From the NCBI GenBank assembly GCA_964618895.1, contig CAZUDO010000103.1, positions 62,001-126,000 on the forward strand: DNA of 64,000 nucleotides, read 5' to 3'. The notes under the pieces were generated by a model. That model ran no database searches and had not been told where the DNA came from. It saw only the letters and a program-made list of their open reading frames with translations. Source of the DNA: CAZUDO01 sp964618895. Lineage in GTDB: Bacteria > Desulfobacterota > Binatia > DP-6. Made by a program: the position numbers and the translations under genes. Within the stretch, counting starts at the first letter, position 1, and the number at the start of each line of letters is the position of its first letter. Shown here one piece after another: positions 39,852-47,884 of this stretch.

Positions 39852-40157
39852 CTATTTCTCGCACGGGCCGGCGATCCAGCCGCCCCGTGACGGTCGCGCC
39901 GCTTGCGCCTGCGACGCCTTTACGCCGGCCTCCCACGCCTTCTTCCAGTCTTCGTGCTTGGGGTAGGTCGGCGCCCCGGGCTGCTCGGCGAGGCAGTCGG
40001 CCTGCGTCTTCTCGGTGCAGGTGTACGACTCACCGCGCACGACACAGCAGCAGCCACGCGTGCCCATGGGGGCCGGTTGGGCCCGGACTCCCGTGGCCAC
40101 GAAGACGACGCACCCGATGACAACGGATCCCAGGGTCCACCCGCGGACTCGACGCAT
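39852..40157 (-). CDS. Secreted small Cys-containing protein (101 aa)
   Basis: Signal peptide MRRVRGWTLGSVVIGCVVFV...VRA, then a 70-residue mature part with six Cys: RGCCCVVRGESYTC, ADCLAEQ and the terminal GPCEK. The order (CCC...C...C...C) suggests three disulfides. No known domain; it could be a small secreted binding or inhibitor protein. ATG at 40155-40157 follows a CGAGGGGGG purine run. Confidence 0.65.
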   Translation of the reverse strand: MRRVRGWTLGSVVIGCVVFVATGVRAQPAPMGTRGCCCVVRGESYTCTEKTQADCLAEQPGAPTYPKHEDWKKAWEAGVKASQAQAARPSRGGWIAGPCEK

Positions 40158-40289
40158 GCAGCACCCCCCTCGCAGAGGCCGGGCCTTACGACGGACCCTG
40201 CTCCCGGTCAAGAACTCCCGGCCCCGCGGCCGGCACTTGCCTGTCCCACACCGATCTGCGAGTAGGGCCGCGGTCATCGTGGGGAACGT

Positions 40290-40400
40290 ATGAAGCGACA
40301 CCACTGGTTGCTGGTCGGCGCGGCGGCGCTCTTCGTCGTGGGCTGGCTGTTGTGGAACATCCTGCTGATCGAATCCGATCTGGGGGGGGTGTCCTCATGA
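40290..40400 (+). CDS. Single-TM micro-protein (36 aa)
   Basis: MKRHHWLLVGAAALFVVGWL continuing LWNILLIESDLGGVSS: one hydrophobic helix with a basic N-terminus, 36 residues, ending in TGA that overlaps the ATG of the following membrane protein (ATGA at 40397-40400). The overlap and the clean N-in topology make it a likely real partner peptide of the downstream protein. It resembles small subunits of respiratory complexes in size but no family is recognised. Confidence 0.6.
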   Translation: MKRHHWLLVGAAALFVVGWLLWNILLIESDLGGVSS

Positions 40401-40759
40401 TCGGGCATCTCCTGCTGTCACTCGCCCTGGCGGGCATCGCCGTGGCGATCCTGGTCGCCGGCCTGCGCGTCCGGCCGACCACGCCCGGGTGGGGGCTGTT
40501 CCTGGTTTTCTTCTTCGCGATCTGGGCGGGGGGCATGTGGGTCGCGCCCGTCGGGCCGACACACTTCGGCGTCACCTGGCTGCCGTTCCTGCTGATCGCG
40601 ATCCTGCTCGGCGTGCTCGTGGTCGCGCTCAGCCCGCGGGGGCACCGGAGCCACCAGGACGAGCTGGAACTCGAACGCGAGATCGAGGTGGGGCTCGGCC
40701 TGTTCTTCTGGGCCCTGATCGGCGCGCTGATCGTGGCCATCGGCGCCGCCTACCAGTAG
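40397..40759 (+). CDS. Small polytopic membrane protein (120 aa)
   Basis: 120 residues with about four TM helices (IGHLLLSLALAGIAVAILVA, WGLFLVFFFAIWAGGMWVAP, GVTWLPFLLIAILLGVLVVA, EVGLGLFFWALIGALIVAIG) and a charged loop with LELEREIE before the last helix. The WAGGMWVAPVGP segment is striking. Unknown family; it could be an accessory subunit of a respiratory or transport complex. Coupled by ATGA to the 36-residue micro-protein. Confidence 0.7.
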   Translation: MIGHLLLSLALAGIAVAILVAGLRVRPTTPGWGLFLVFFFAIWAGGMWVAPVGPTHFGVTWLPFLLIAILLGVLVVALSPRGHRSHQDELELEREIEVGLGLFFWALIGALIVAIGAAYQ

Positions 40760-40766
40760 CGCCGCC

Positions 40767-41693
40767 CTACGACGATTCCGGCGGCGCCGGATTCACCAGA
40801 TCGAGCCCCAGGGTGCGCGAGAAGATGGTCGCGATCTCCTGCGGGGTCCAGCGGCCGTCCTTGTGGATGGTCCGTGCGGGCGTCGGGTAGGAGAGCAGCG
40901 CCACCATGCCGGCCATCACCAGGAAGGTCTGCCCGTTGATGGTGGCCGCGGCGTCGGTGGCCAGGTAGGCGACGAACGGAGCCACGTTCCCAGGGCCGAA
41001 GTTGGTGAGCGGGTAGGTCGGCCCCCCCGCCGGGGTGGCGATGCCGCGCGTGGTCCGCGCCGAGCGGGCGCTCTGCGGGACGCTCTGGGTCATGCGCGTC
41101 GTGGCCGCCGGCGCCACCGCGTTCACCGTGATCCCGTAGCGGCCGAGATCGCGCGCCGCCACCCGGGTGAGCCCCGCGATGCCGTCCTTGGCCGCGCCGT
41201 AATTCGCCTGCCCGGAGTTCCCGTACAGGCCCGAGGTCGACGACATGGAGACAATGCGCCCGCGCCGCTGCTGCCGCATCTGTACGGCCGCGTGACGCGT
41301 GCAGTTGAACGCCCCGTTCAGGTGCACGGCGATGACGGTGTCCCACTCCTCCTCGCTCATGTTGAACACCATGCGGTCGCGCAGGATGCCGGCGTTGTTC
41401 ACCAGGATGTCGAGGGCGCCGAACTCCTTGACGGCCGTCGCCACGATGCGCTCCGCGGCGCGGAAGTCGGCGACGCTGTCGTAGTTGGCGACCGCGCGTC
41501 CGCCGCGTGCCGCGATGGCGGCAACGACCTCGTCGGCGATGCTCGCCTGTCCGCCGCGCCCGTCCACCTCGCCGCCCAGGTCGTTCACGACCACGGCAGC
41601 GCCTTCGGCGGCGAGCAGCTCCGCGATCGCGCGCCCGATGCCGCGCCCCGCGCCGGTGACGACGGCGGCCTTGCCCGCCAGACGCTGTGCCAT
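40767..41693 (-). CDS. Short-chain dehydrogenase (multifunctional beta-oxidation type), paralogue 1
   Basis: 308 residues: NAD(P)-binding TGAGRGIGRAIAELLAAEG, VNDLGG (NAD preference), NNAGILRDRMVFNMSEEEWD, catalytic Ser/Tyr/Lys in SSTSGLYGNSGQANYGAAKD. The last 60 residues (LVMAGMVALLSYPTPARTIH) resemble the D-3-hydroxyacyl-CoA dehydrogenase part of MFE-2/HSD17B4 proteins. Probably oxidises a 3-hydroxyacyl-CoA. The catalytic tetrad is intact. It follows a paralogue (five-base gap), so one operon. Confidence 0.9.
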   Translation of the reverse strand: MAQRLAGKAAVVTGAGRGIGRAIAELLAAEGAAVVVNDLGGEVDGRGGQASIADEVVAAIAARGGRAVANYDSVADFRAAERIVATAVKEFGALDILVNNAGILRDRMVFNMSEEEWDTVIAVHLNGAFNCTRHAAVQMRQQRRGRIVSMSSTSGLYGNSGQANYGAAKDGIAGLTRVAARDLGRYGITVNAVAPAATTRMTQSVPQSARSARTTRGIATPAGGPTYPLTNFGPGNVAPFVAYLATDAAATINGQTFLVMAGMVALLSYPTPARTIHKDGRWTPQEIATIFSRTLGLDLVNPAPPESS

Positions 41694-41697
41694 GGCC

Positions 41698-42627
41698 TCA
41701 CCCCTCCTTCGGCGGCGCCGGGTTCACCAGCCCGTCGGCAATGGTGGTGGGCACCAGGCGATCGAGTTCGTCCAGGGTCCAGTCGGCACTCGATTTGTAG
41801 AGCGTCTTCGCCGGGCGGGGCGGGGCCACCAGGGCGATCGCGCTGCCGTAGCACAGGAAGATCTGCCCGTTCACGCCGCCCGCCGCCTCGCTCGCCAGGT
41901 AGACGACCATCGGCGCCACGTCGTCCGGGTCGAGGTCTTCGATCTCGGCCACGCCCCGGTCCTCGCGCGTGATGCCTTGGTGCTGGCGCAACTCGCGGGC
42001 ACGGCGGTACTCGTCGGTGACGGTCATGCGCGTGCCCGCCACGGGCGAGATCGCGTTCACCGTGATGCCGTAGCGGCCGAGATCGCGCGCGGCCACCTTG
42101 GTGAGCCCCCCGATCGCCGACTTGGCGGCGCCGTAGTTCGCCTGGCCCGGGTTGCCGAAGAGCCCCGCCCCGGAGGTGAAGGTGACGATGCGCCCGTAGC
42201 GCTGCTCCCGCATGCGGGTGCACGCGTGGCGGAGGCAGTTGAAGGTGCCCTTCAGGTGGACCGCGAGAACGGCGTCCCACTCCTCCTCGCTCATGTTGAA
42301 CACCATGCGGTCGCGCAGAATGCCGGCGCACGTGACCAGCACGTCCAGGCGGCCGAAGCGTTCGACGGTCCCGTCGATGAGGCGCTGCGCGCTCGCCCAG
42401 TCGGCGACCGAGTCGGTGTTGGCAACCGCCGTCCCGCCCGCCCCCTCGATCTCTCGGACCACGTCGAACGCCGGGCCGGTGGAGGGCGCCGCCCCGTCGA
42501 CGTTCACCCCGTAGTCGTTCACCACCACGGCGGCGCCCTCGGCGGCCAGCCCCCGCGCCACGCCGCGCCCGATCCCGCGCCCGGCGCCGGTCACGACCGC
42601 GACCCGGCCGGCAAGCATGTCTCCCAT
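41698..42627 (-). CDS. Short-chain dehydrogenase (multifunctional beta-oxidation type), paralogue 2
   Basis: 309 residues, about half identical by eye to paralogue 1: TGAGRGIGRGVARGLAAEGA, VNDYGVNVDGAAPST, catalytic GAGLFGNPGQANYGAAKSAI. The usual NNAG is TCAG (VLVTCAGILRDRMVFNMSEE), a substitution near the active-site Asn that may reduce or alter activity. Shares the C-terminal SDWTLDELD-type tail. First gene of the two-gene operon; divergent from the peroxidase fusion. Confidence 0.88.
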   Translation of the reverse strand: MGDMLAGRVAVVTGAGRGIGRGVARGLAAEGAAVVVNDYGVNVDGAAPSTGPAFDVVREIEGAGGTAVANTDSVADWASAQRLIDGTVERFGRLDVLVTCAGILRDRMVFNMSEEEWDAVLAVHLKGTFNCLRHACTRMREQRYGRIVTFTSGAGLFGNPGQANYGAAKSAIGGLTKVAARDLGRYGITVNAISPVAGTRMTVTDEYRRARELRQHQGITREDRGVAEIEDLDPDDVAPMVVYLASEAAGGVNGQIFLCYGSAIALVAPPRPAKTLYKSSADWTLDELDRLVPTTIADGLVNPAPPKEG

Positions 42628-42915
42628 GGGGGCGGAGACTACACCGGGGGCGCATCAGAGGTCGAGAATGCGTGAGCGGGCGCCCATCCTCGCCAAAGAC
42701 CCGCACGGCAGATGCGGGGTCCCCACAGACGACCACAGGGAACCCCGCACGAATCGCGATCGATTGCGAGCTGACTCGCGATCTGCGGCGAGGCTCGATA
42801 TCTCGCTATCAACAAAGTTCTTGACGATTCGACACTGTATCGCGTACACGGTGGCTCGCAGGTGGGGCGGGGCGGGCATCGTTCGGGAATTCCACATGTC
42901 GAATTGGGGGACACC
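42628..42915. promoter_or_regulatory. Divergent 288-base regulatory interval (SDR pair and peroxidase fusion)
   Basis: AT-richer than its neighbours, with several short inverted repeats, e.g. AATCG-CGAT-CGATT near 42754-42767 and TCGCGATCT-type half sites. TTGACG at 42813 could be a -35 toward the peroxidase gene; the -10 is unclear. GGGGGACACC precedes the ATG at 42916. No gene is seen. Confidence 0.4.
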
Positions 42916-45900
42916 ATGATCGTCAAGGCTTCCATCCGGAACATCCTGCTACTCGCCGGCGCCATTGCGCTCGGCAGCGCCACCGCACGCGCACAGCTCT
43001 CGCCCATCCCGCCACCCCCACCGAACCCGAACGCACCGCTCCCGCTTCCCCTGAGCCAGAACCCGGTGCCCGAACCGACCACGCTGGGCGACTTCGTGAA
43101 GGACAAGGCCGCCGCCATTCGCCTCGGCAAGGCGTTCTTCTGGGACATGCAGGTGGGCAGCGACGGCGTGGTGGCGTGCGCGAGCTGCCACTTCCACGCC
43201 TTCGCCGACAACCGGCTGAAGAACCAGCTGAACCCCGGCATCCTGCACGGCGCCAGCACCTTCGAGGCCGGCGGCCCGAACTCGACGTTGACGGCCGGGA
43301 ACTTCCCCTTCCATCGCTTCGAGGACCCGACGAACCGCGGCTCGGCGATCGAGTTCGACACCGACGACGTGGTCTCCTCCCAGGGGGTTTTCAACACGAC
43401 CTTCAACGACATCGTCCCCGGGAGCGCGGTGGACAACTGTACCCAGATTCCGGATCCGATCTGGACGGTCGGCGGCACCAAGGTGCGGCGCGTCGAGCCG
43501 CGCAACACGCCGAGCGCCATCAACGCCATCTTCAACTTCCGCAACTTCCATGACGGCCGCGCCGCGTTCTTCTTCAACGGCGCCAACCCGGTCGGCCCGC
43601 GCGATCCCGATGCGCGCGTGTTTCAGGTGCAGGCGCTCGGCGACGTCGCGCCCATCGCGGTGCTGATCGACAACGGGAGCCTCGCCTCGCAGGCCGTCGG
43701 CCCGCCCGGGAGCCCGTTCGAGATGTCGTGCGGCGGGCGGACGTTCCCCAAGATCGGCAAGAAGATGCTGAGCCTGCAGCCACTCGCCAAGCAGATGGTC
43801 CACCCCACCGACAGCCTGCTCGGGACCATCCGTCACGCGAGCGGCACGGGCCTCTCGCAGACGTACGCCCAGATGATCCAGGCGGCGTTCCACGAGACGT
43901 GGTGGGACTCGAACAAGGTGATCACGTTCCCCGGCGGCGTGCCGACGGTGTCGGATCCGACCGCCGCCCCGCTCACGACCAACGAGTTCACGGTGACGGA
44001 GGCCAACTTCTCCTTGTTCTGGGGCCTCGCCATCCAGCTCTACGAGGCGACCCTGGTGTCCGATCAGACGGCGTTCGACCGCTTCTCGGCCGGCGACGGC
44101 ACCGCGCTCACCCCCGAGCAGCAGGAGGGGCTCGACATCTTCCTGAATCAGGGCGCGTGCATCGCCTGCCACGGCGGCTCGCTGTTCAGCAACGCGACGA
44201 TTCCCCAGATCGGCCTCCTGCCCGCGCAGGAGTTCGAGGGGCTGATCGAGAACATGCACATGGCGCTCGGCCTCGAGCTGAGCGCACTCCATTTCGTACG
44301 CCCACCGGTCGGAGTGCCGCCGGTGGAGATCCTCACGTTCGATCCGCGCGGCGTCACCATCGAGCTCGTTCCGCCGGGCGGGATGTGCGGTGACCCGGCG
44401 GCCTTCAGCGGCATGGTGCCGGGCACGCCGGGTTCGTGTGACCCGGTCGCGCCGGCAGCGACCATCCTCCCTGCGACGGGCAACGTCCCGCTCGCTCCCG
44501 AGGCACTGGCACTCGCCGTGTTCGAGGTCGGCGCGGCCTGCGCACAGACGCTCGCCGTCGAGCTGGAATCGGTTGCACTGGGCGACTGGGTCCTGTGTGT
44601 GGGCGGCGTCCAGCGGGGCCTGATCCCGGTCGTGTCGGTGGGCGCCGCGAGCGCCGGTGGGCTCCTCTTCGAATCCCCGCCGGCCCCGCCGTTCCCGGCC
44701 GTGCAGCCGCTCGACTTCGATCCGCGCGGCGCCCTGATCCAGATCGTCGCAGGCGGCGCGTGCAGCGACCCGGTCGCCTTCGAGACCGTGTTCCCGGGCG
44801 CCCCGGCGCCACCCTGCGACCCATTGGTGCCGGTCGACCTCGCGCGCGTGTTCTCGGCCGCGGTCGAGGTGCCGCTGACCAACCTGGTTCCCCTCGGGCC
44901 CTTCCCGCTCGCGACCGCGTCGTTCGACGTGGCCGCCGACTGCTCGGCCACGTTCGCCGTCGAGCTCCTCGGCGTTCCCGCCGGCACCTACGGTATCTGC
45001 GTCGACGGGCTGCTCCAGGGCTCCCAGATGGTCGTCGCCGAGGCGTTCTACGACCAGGGCTTCTACAACATCGGCATCCGCCCGACGATGGAGGACCTGG
45101 GTCTCGGCGGCGAGGCGATGGGACCGATCTCGTTCGCGCGCCGGCTCCAGCTCGGCCTACCCGTCCCGGAGCTGAACGGCATTCAGCCGCCGCCGCCGAT
45201 CACGGCGCTGTCCCGCGTCACCGCCGACGGCGCGTTCAAGACGCCCATCCTGCGTAACGTCGCGCTCACGGCGCCCTACATGCACAACGGCGGCATGCTG
45301 ACACTCGCCCACGTGGTCGAGTTCTACGCCCGCGGCGCCGATTTCTTCGAAGCCAACATCAACGACCTCGATCCCGACGTTGCCGGCATCGGACACATCC
45401 GGAACGATGCCGGACGCCGGGCCGCGGTCGCCGCCTTCCTCGAGTCCCTCACCGACGACCGCGTACGCTTCAAGAAGGCTCCCTTCGACAGTCCGCAGCT
45501 CTTCGTCCCGAACGGCCACCCCGGCACCAGCAGCCTGGTCATCGACGACAGCACCGGCAAGGCCCGTGACGTGCTGATGGAGCTGCCCGCCGTCGGCGCG
45601 GACGGTGCCTGCATCGGCATCGACGGCACGCGCGAGACCACGCCCCGGCCGTGCCCGGAGGCCACCGCGACCGTCGAGGCCGACGTGGCGGTCCAGCAGA
45701 GCGCGCCCACCACCAAGTTCGGCACCAGCACCCAGCTCCTCGCCGACGCCGACACGCCCAAGCGGACCTTCATCCGCGTCCGGCTCGACGGCATCGGCGG
45801 GCGGACGGTGACCAACGCCATCCTGCGCCTGCAGGTGGCGAACACCAGCACCGCTCCCAGCAACTCCGGTGGTCGCATCCGGGTCATCTCGAACTGCAGC

Positions 45901-46860
45901 TGGGACGAGGCCATGATGACCTGGAACACCCAGCCCGCCCTCGACGGTGCGCTGCTCGACGCCGAGGGACCGGTGGCGGTGAACCTGATCGTCGACCTCG
46001 ACGTGACCGCCGCCATGCTCCACGACGGCGTGGTGTGCTTCGCGATCGACAGCCTGTCGTCCGACGCCGTCACCTACAACTCGCGTGAGGCGGCCACCGG
46101 CAAGCCCCAGATCCTCTTGACGCTCGCCGGCTCGTGCGACTGCGCCACCGCCCCAGCGCCCGCCTGTGGCGACGGCAAGGTCAACACGCTCACCGAGGAA
46201 TGCGACGGCGCCAGCGACGGGGCCTGCCCCGGCCGCTGCCAGGCCGATTGCCTGTGCGCGCCGCCGGTGTGCGGCGACGGCGCCATCAACCGTGCCGGCG
46301 AGGTGTGCGACGGCGCCGCCGTCGGCGCCTGCCCGTTCGGCTGCACCGCCAGTTGCACCTGCGCCGTGGCGCCGGTGCTCCCACCGGTGGGCACCGTACT
46401 GGCCGACGTGCACGTGAGCTCGGACACCCCGAGCACCAACCTCGGCACCAAGACGCAGATCAGCGCCGACGCCGGCCCGACCGTCAAGCGGACCTTCATC
46501 CGGGTGCAGGTGAGCAACGTCGGCGGCCGCACCGTCACGCAGGCGCTCCTCAACCTGAAGGTCGGCAGCACCAGCAACGCCCAGAGCGTCACCGGCGGGC
46601 GCATCCGGCGCATCACCAACTGCGGCTGGGGTGAGACCACCACCAACTTCAACAACCAGCCCGCCCTCGACGGCGCCGTCATCCAGACCCTGGGCGCGGT
46701 CGCCATGAACCAGAACGTGAGCTTCAACGTCACCAGCGGCATCCCGGGCGACGGCACCTTCTGCTTCGCCATCGACAGCGCGTCCACCGACGGCGTCGAC
46801 TACAACTCGCTGCAGGCGAGCACCGGCAAGCCGACGCTCTCGATCACGGTGGCTCCGTAA
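42916..46860 (+). CDS. Giant di-heme cytochrome c peroxidase fused to DNRLRE-like and Cys-rich modules (1314 aa)
   Basis: Signal peptide 1-26 (ATARAQ cleavage). Di-heme peroxidase core with Cys88-Ala-Ser-Cys-His92 and Cys415-Ile-Ala-Cys-His419. Between residues about 472 and 700, inside the second heme domain, two tandem copies of a beta-rich module starting FDPRG interrupt it; the core resumes at GFYNIGIRPTMEDLG (about 714) with PILRNVALTAPYMHNGGML. C-terminal: a DNRLRE/CBM96-like domain (about 916-1070), two CGDG...CDG Cys-rich repeats (about 1071-1150) and a second DNRLRE-like domain (about 1160-1314). Likely a cell-surface H2O2-reducing or electron-transfer protein. The domain order is unusual. 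Confidence 0.88.
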   Translation: MIVKASIRNILLLAGAIALGSATARAQLSPIPPPPPNPNAPLPLPLSQNPVPEPTTLGDFVKDKAAAIRLGKAFFWDMQVGSDGVVACASCHFHAFADNRLKNQLNPGILHGASTFEAGGPNSTLTAGNFPFHRFEDPTNRGSAIEFDTDDVVSSQGVFNTTFNDIVPGSAVDNCTQIPDPIWTVGGTKVRRVEPRNTPSAINAIFNFRNFHDGRAAFFFNGANPVGPRDPDARVFQVQALGDVAPIAVLIDNGSLASQAVGPPGSPFEMSCGGRTFPKIGKKMLSLQPLAKQMVHPTDSLLGTIRHASGTGLSQTYAQMIQAAFHETWWDSNKVITFPGGVPTVSDPTAAPLTTNEFTVTEANFSLFWGLAIQLYEATLVSDQTAFDRFSAGDGTALTPEQQEGLDIFLNQGACIACHGGSLFSNATIPQIGLLPAQEFEGLIENMHMALGLELSALHFVRPPVGVPPVEILTFDPRGVTIELVPPGGMCGDPAAFSGMVPGTPGSCDPVAPAATILPATGNVPLAPEALALAVFEVGAACAQTLAVELESVALGDWVLCVGGVQRGLIPVVSVGAASAGGLLFESPPAPPFPAVQPLDFDPRGALIQIVAGGACSDPVAFETVFPGAPAPPCDPLVPVDLARVFSAAVEVPLTNLVPLGPFPLATASFDVAADCSATFAVELLGVPAGTYGICVDGLLQGSQMVVAEAFYDQGFYNIGIRPTMEDLGLGGEAMGPISFARRLQLGLPVPELNGIQPPPPITALSRVTADGAFKTPILRNVALTAPYMHNGGMLTLAHVVEFYARGADFFEANINDLDPDVAGIGHIRNDAGRRAAVAAFLESLTDDRVRFKKAPFDSPQLFVPNGHPGTSSLVIDDSTGKARDVLMELPAVGADGACIGIDGTRETTPRPCPEATATVEADVAVQQSAPTTKFGTSTQLLADADTPKRTFIRVRLDGIGGRTVTNAILRLQVANTSTAPSNSGGRIRVISNCSWDEAMMTWNTQPALDGALLDAEGPVAVNLIVDLDVTAAMLHDGVVCFAIDSLSSDAVTYNSREAATGKPQILLTLAGSCDCATAPAPACGDGKVNTLTEECDGASDGACPGRCQADCLCAPPVCGDGAINRAGEVCDGAAVGACPFGCTASCTCAVAPVLPPVGTVLADVHVSSDTPSTNLGTKTQISADAGPTVKRTFIRVQVSNVGGRTVTQALLNLKVGSTSNAQSVTGGRIRRITNCGWGETTTNFNNQPALDGAVIQTLGAVAMNQNVSFNVTSGIPGDGTFCFAIDSASTDGVDYNSLQASTGKPTLSITVAP

Positions 46861-46890
46861 GATAGTCCTCCCACCACTCGGGCCATCGAC

Positions 46891-46936
46891 GGGGGCGGGC
46901 CGGCGCGGAGAGCGTCGGCCCGCCCCCGCGCGTTTC
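46891..46936 (+). terminator. Hairpin terminator of the peroxidase fusion gene
   Basis: GGGGGCGGGCCG (46891-46902) pairs with CGGCCCGCCCCC (46916-46927), 12 perfect G-C pairs, 30 bases after the stop, followed by GCGCGTTTCC. The T-run is short, but stem strength is high. Confidence 0.65.
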
Positions 46937-47008
46937 CGGGTATGGTTCCGGCGCCGTGGGGCAGGATACGGCCCGCCCCGCCGGGGGGTCGTCCACGGGT
47001 GGATCCAA

Positions 47009-47884
47009 GTGCTACACCACCGGTCGCACGTGCCCGCCCGCCGACCCGATCCCACCCGCCGACCAACGTGGCACAGCCGACTTCTGCTGCTGCTCAGCGC
47101 CCTCGCTGCCTCGAGCTGCCGCCCCGATGACTCGCCGCACGCCATCCGGATCGCAGTCGTCCAGTTCGTCGCCGTCCCGGGCACGGTGGCCGACAATGCC
47201 GCCCGGGCGAACGGGCTCATTCGCCAGGCGGCGGCGCGCGGCGCCCGCTACATCGTATTTCCCGAGTTGGCGTTCCTGCCCGCGCCTCCCGGCGTGCTCG
47301 GCGAGCGGCTGGCGCGGGCGGCCGAACCCGTACCGGGCCCGCTCACCGAGGCCATGCATGCGCTCGCACGCGAGCTCGACGTGCACCTCGCCTTCGGCAT
47401 GGCGGAGCGGCGCGCCGGCGCGTTCTACAACACCGTCGTGTTCGTCGAGCCGCGCGGCGTGGTTGGCGTATACGCCAAGCGGGCGCTCATCGGCATCGGC
47501 CCGCCCGGGGAGGTCGAACGCGAGCTGTTCGCACCCGGCAGCGGGACCGGGCGCCTGCTATGGGGCGGGGTACCGACCGGCGTGCTGATCTGCGCCGACT
47601 CCGGGGCAGACCAGCGGTGGCGCGAGGTCGCCGCCGGCGGCACCCGCCTGCTGGTGTGGCCCAAGTCGTCCTTTGCCTTCACCGCCAAGCGCGCGGCGGA
47701 ATACGCGCGCACGCTCGCCGTGCCGGTCGCGGTCGCCAACACCGCACGCCCCACGCACGAACATTTCTGGCTGTTCGGCGGCAGCGCGATCTTCGACGCG
47801 CACGGGCAGCCGCTCGCCACCGCCGGCACGGCGCCGGACGAGATCGCAGTGGCCGACGTGCCCCTCGACGAGGCCAAGCGCTAG
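47009..47884 (+). CDS. Carbon-nitrogen hydrolase (nitrilase/omega-amidase superfamily), exported
   Basis: 291 residues. Catalytic triad: Glu in IVFPELAFLPAPP, Lys in VGVYAKRALIGIGPP, Cys in GVLICADSGADQRW. Such enzymes hydrolyse amides or nitriles, or transfer acyl groups (Lnt). A lipoprotein-like N-terminus reads RLLLLLSALAASSC, a weak lipobox (Ala-Ser-Ser-Cys), so it may be periplasmic and lipid-anchored. The GTG at 47009 is the first in-frame start; the region before the hydrophobic stretch is Arg/Pro-rich, so the true start may be further in. Its TAG shares CTAG with the convergent membrane protein. Confidence 0.82.
   Translation: MLHHRSHVPARRPDPTRRPTWHSRLLLLLSALAASSCRPDDSPHAIRIAVVQFVAVPGTVADNAARANGLIRQAAARGARYIVFPELAFLPAPPGVLGERLARAAEPVPGPLTEAMHALARELDVHLAFGMAERRAGAFYNTVVFVEPRGVVGVYAKRALIGIGPPGEVERELFAPGSGTGRLLWGGVPTGVLICADSGADQRWREVAAGGTRLLVWPKSSFAFTAKRAAEYARTLAVPVAVANTARPTHEHFWLFGGSAIFDAHGQPLATAGTAPDEIAVADVPLDEAKR

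Noticed and set aside
46956..47588. A 210-codon plus-strand frame starting at a GTG nine bases after TATGGT
   Set aside because: The promoter-like TATGGT and GTG look attractive, but the frame is a shadow of the nitrilase-family gene and reads as Ser/Arg-rich low complexity.
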